From NCBI GenBank assembly GCA_022567815.1, contig JADFGI010000172.1, forward strand, positions 1 to 6,793: a stretch of 6,793 nt of DNA. The letters run 5' to 3'. Each line of letters begins with the position of its first letter. Position 1 is the stretch's first letter. This DNA is from Nitrospinota bacterium. Lineage in GTDB: Bacteria > Nitrospinota > Nitrospinia > Nitrospinales > VA-1. The notes below the pieces were generated by a model, which was not told the DNA's origin, did not search any database, and saw only the letters and a program-made list of their open reading frames with translations. A program made the position numbers and the translations under genes. Positions 5,322 to 6,793 of this stretch are shown here, piece by piece.

Positions 5322-6677
5322 TTAGTCCTCGTCCGATTCAAAATCCAATTTCAAATTCCGCCGTCGATCCCGCTTTATTTTGGTTTTATCTTTTTGAAAT
5401 TTCCGCCGCCGGGCCGCATCTTCCTTCTTGGGGATTGCAGACTCCTCAAACTCTTCCTCATGGAAATCAAATCCGGAAGAAATTTTACGTGCTAGCTTTT
5501 GCGTCGTTTTAGGTAAATTCTTTTTCCCCTCCTCAAACTCCTTGTTAGTCAGCGCCAACTCCATGTCCACGAAATTTTTAAGTCCCTTGACAGCTCGACG
5601 CTGGAACAAACTTTCCCCTCTGGTTCTTATCTCCCTGGAGTTGACCAGACCCGACTTCCAGTGTTGAGGAATCCCTTCAAATCCATATAACGCCCCGGTC
5701 CACGCGCCGACCAGCGTTCCCAGGCGAGCCGACTCCTTACCCATATTGAGCGAACGAGTCAGAACGCTGGCAAAATCATTCCCGCCCTTTAGCACCATGA
5801 CCAGCGCCAACGGAAGCAGGGTCAACACATGTCCCTGAGCCGGAGCCGTGATTTTATTTTTCCCATGAGCGGAAGCGTTTTCGCAAATCCAATCAAAAAG
5901 CGCATCGGGTTCCCCATGCAATCGTTCCAGCGTCCCCTGCACCATAAACCGCAAAGCCTGATAGACTTTTTCGCCAGACGCCTCTTCAATTTCCGGGAAC
6001 CGCTGTTTGAGGATAAGCTCACCGCGCTCGCAGGCGTTCACCGCATCCTCCAGAAGCTGTCTGGATTGTTCTTTCGCAAGCCCTTCCCCGTCTTCCTGCG
6101 GTTCCAGGGAAAGAAAACAAGTCACCAGATAACCGGTGAGAGCTGTCCCGATAACTTCCATCGGATTGCGTGTCAACAAAAGACCGGTATCCAGGCACTG
6201 CCGCATCATTTCAGAAGAATCTGTCTGGTGGAACAAGGCGATGGGAATGCCCAAGGATGGATAACTACCGCCCGCATGATTCAGGTCCGCCGGAATCAGC
6301 GGATCCCGGCCCGGAAACGATTCCACCGTTTGATAAAAACCTCCCTCCACATGGCGGAATGCGCCATAATAAATTTCCGGACCGTTGGCGGCAAGTTCCA
6401 GGAACAAATCTGAAATTCTGGCAACATCGGCTTTTTTATTTTTGAGAACGCAGTCGCATACTGCCAGGGCGCGTTGGGTTTGCGCTCCATACAAACCCTT
6501 CATCCGGTACCGCTTGACCCCCTTGCCGATAAATTTGCGGACATCCTTGAAATCGTCCATCGACCCAAAACACTGCTTGACGGTTTCGGGCTTGAGACCC
6601 TTCACCGCCATTCCCATAGCGTCGCCGACGGCCATGCCGAACCAGCTTCCAAGGATTTTATCTTGCAGGGATTTCAT
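5322..6677 (-). CDS. ADP-ribosylglycohydrolase (DraG) family protein lacking the metal ligands
   Basis: 451 residues from the ATG at 6677-6675, with GGAGGAG (6689-6683) 5 nt upstream. The N-terminus LGSWFGMAVGDAMGMAVKG (9-27) is the GxxxGxAxGDAxG opening of the DraG/ARH fold (PF03747), and NMGKESARLGTLVGAWTGAL (311-330) with YGFEGIP following aligns with the usual GGDTDTxAAxxGALxGAxYG ending. In active members, TDDT near residue 65 and DTDT near 315 bind two magnesium ions for hydrolysis of ADP-ribosyl bonds. Here these are GAQT (64-67) and ESAR (315-318), and the TH motif is TR (169-170). The protein is therefore unlikely to be a standard hydrolase. After about residue 365 comes a charged tail with acidic HEEEFEE (406-412) and a basic block (422-443), possibly for nucleic acid or protein contact. 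An in-frame ATG at 6710 would be inside the repeat and is less likely. Confidence 0.88.
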   Translation of the reverse strand: MKSLQDKILGSWFGMAVGDAMGMAVKGLKPETVKQCFGSMDDFKDVRKFIGKGVKRYRMKGLYGAQTQRALAVCDCVLKNKKADVARISDLFLELAANGPEIYYGAFRHVEGGFYQTVESFPGRDPLIPADLNHAGGSYPSLGIPIALFHQTDSSEMMRQCLDTGLLLTRNPMEVIGTALTGYLVTCFLSLEPQEDGEGLAKEQSRQLLEDAVNACERGELILKQRFPEIEEASGEKVYQALRFMVQGTLERLHGEPDALFDWICENASAHGKNKITAPAQGHVLTLLPLALVMVLKGGNDFASVLTRSLNMGKESARLGTLVGAWTGALYGFEGIPQHWKSGLVNSREIRTRGESLFQRRAVKGLKNFVDMELALTNKEFEEGKKNLPKTTQKLARKISSGFDFHEEEFEESAIPKKEDAARRRKFQKDKTKIKRDRRRNLKLDFESDED

Positions 6678-6682
6678 ACGAA

Positions 6683-6689
6683 CTCCTCC
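6683..6689 (-). promoter_or_regulatory. Ribosome binding site carried by the flanking repeat
   Basis: GGAGGAG on the minus strand stands 5 nt before the ATG at 6677, an ideal Shine-Dalgarno that fixes this start. It is the inner edge of repeat copy B and overlaps the perfect 12-bp palindrome CCTCCGCGGAGG (6685-6696), so folding of the leader could mask it. Copy A has the same GGAGGAG, but no gene starts after it. Confidence 0.7.
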
Positions 6690-6724
6690 GCGGAGGGCGA
6701 GTTTGCTCACGCCGCCAGCGTGAC

Positions 6725-6779
6725 GCTGGACCCAATATTAACGTACGACCAGCCTTGGGGCTGGACCCAATATTAACGT
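6725..6779. repeat. 20-bp direct repeat, period 35 bp, within copy B
   Basis: GCTGGACCCAATATTAACGT occurs exactly at 6725-6744 and again at 6760-6779. Each copy is the 3' half of a hairpin (CCAGCGTGACGCTGG, then CCAGCCTTGGGGCTGG) plus a constant tail ACCCAATATTAACGT. The stem cores differ while the tail is identical. Confidence 0.9.
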
Positions 6780-6793
6780 GCAATGGATTTATA

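Larger units (their letters stand above)
6683..6793 (-). repeat. Hairpin repeat, copy B (runs to the right edge)
   Basis: Inverted copy of 4521-4597, with an extra 35-bp unit. It contains CCTCCGCGGAGG (6685-6696), TCACGC/GCGTGA (6707-6712 with 6718-6723), and the overlapping alternative CCAGCGT/ACGCTGG (6714-6720 with 6723-6729). A second hairpin is CCAGCC-TTGG-GGCTGG (6749-6764). It forms the leader of the DraG-like gene. No canonical promoter is evident within it. Confidence 0.8.

Noticed and set aside
5829..6413. 194-codon plus-strand open frame
   Set aside because: It is the antisense shadow of the DraG-like gene, which shows clear family motifs on the minus strand.
6678..6710. ATG at 6710 as start of the DraG-like protein
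   Set aside because: It falls inside repeat copy B; the ATG at 6677 has GGAGGAG 5 nt upstream and matches where family members begin.
6725..6779. CRISPR or integron attC array
   Set aside because: There are only two units with 20-bp repeats, the intervening sequence is the hairpin itself and not a unique spacer, and no GTTRRRY/RYYYAAC core pair or cas/integrase gene is present.

Overview
The window comes from a Gram-negative bacterium with moderate GC content. It encodes a type IV pilin with a sigma-54-type promoter, a LapA/LapB-type lipopolysaccharide-assembly protein, a queuosine-pathway gene and a DksA-family factor. The pilin N-terminus and the dispersed palindromic repeats recall deltaproteobacterial or Nitrospinota-like lineages. 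That placement is an impression from sequence style, not a computed one. I see no tRNA, rRNA, CRISPR array, transposase or phage gene.

Left part (1-1294): the 5' end of queC runs off the left edge on the minus strand. Next comes a dispersed-type inverted-repeat element (about 191-341). The pilin gene pilA (474-860, minus) follows, with a strong intrinsic terminator (414-457), a good Shine-Dalgarno and a near-consensus -24/-12 promoter (957-972). Two inverted repeats farther upstream are candidate activator sites. The divergent spacer also holds possible promoters for nadD.

Centre (1295-4360, plus): nadD, rsfS and a dksA-like gene form a tight housekeeping operon with a 10-bp gap and then a near-overlap. 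After about 270 bp containing repeat-like sequence and an extended -10 promoter comes a large membrane TPR protein. Its N-terminus is a LapA-type (DUF1049) two-helix membrane domain and its C-terminus is a LapB-type TPR array with a rubredoxin-like zinc knuckle. It is in effect a LapA-LapB fusion.

Right part (4361-6793): two minus-strand genes occupy 4598-6682. They encode a DraG-fold (ADP-ribosylglycohydrolase family) protein and a small secreted protein with an internal duplication. They are bounded almost exactly by two inverted copies of a hairpin-rich repeat (4521-4597 and 6683-6793). The DraG-like protein has lost every recognisable metal-binding aspartate, so it looks like a pseudoenzyme or a protein with a new function. 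Its ribosome binding site lies inside the flanking repeat. This repeat-bounded pair is the most unusual part of the window, together with the LapA-LapB fusion.
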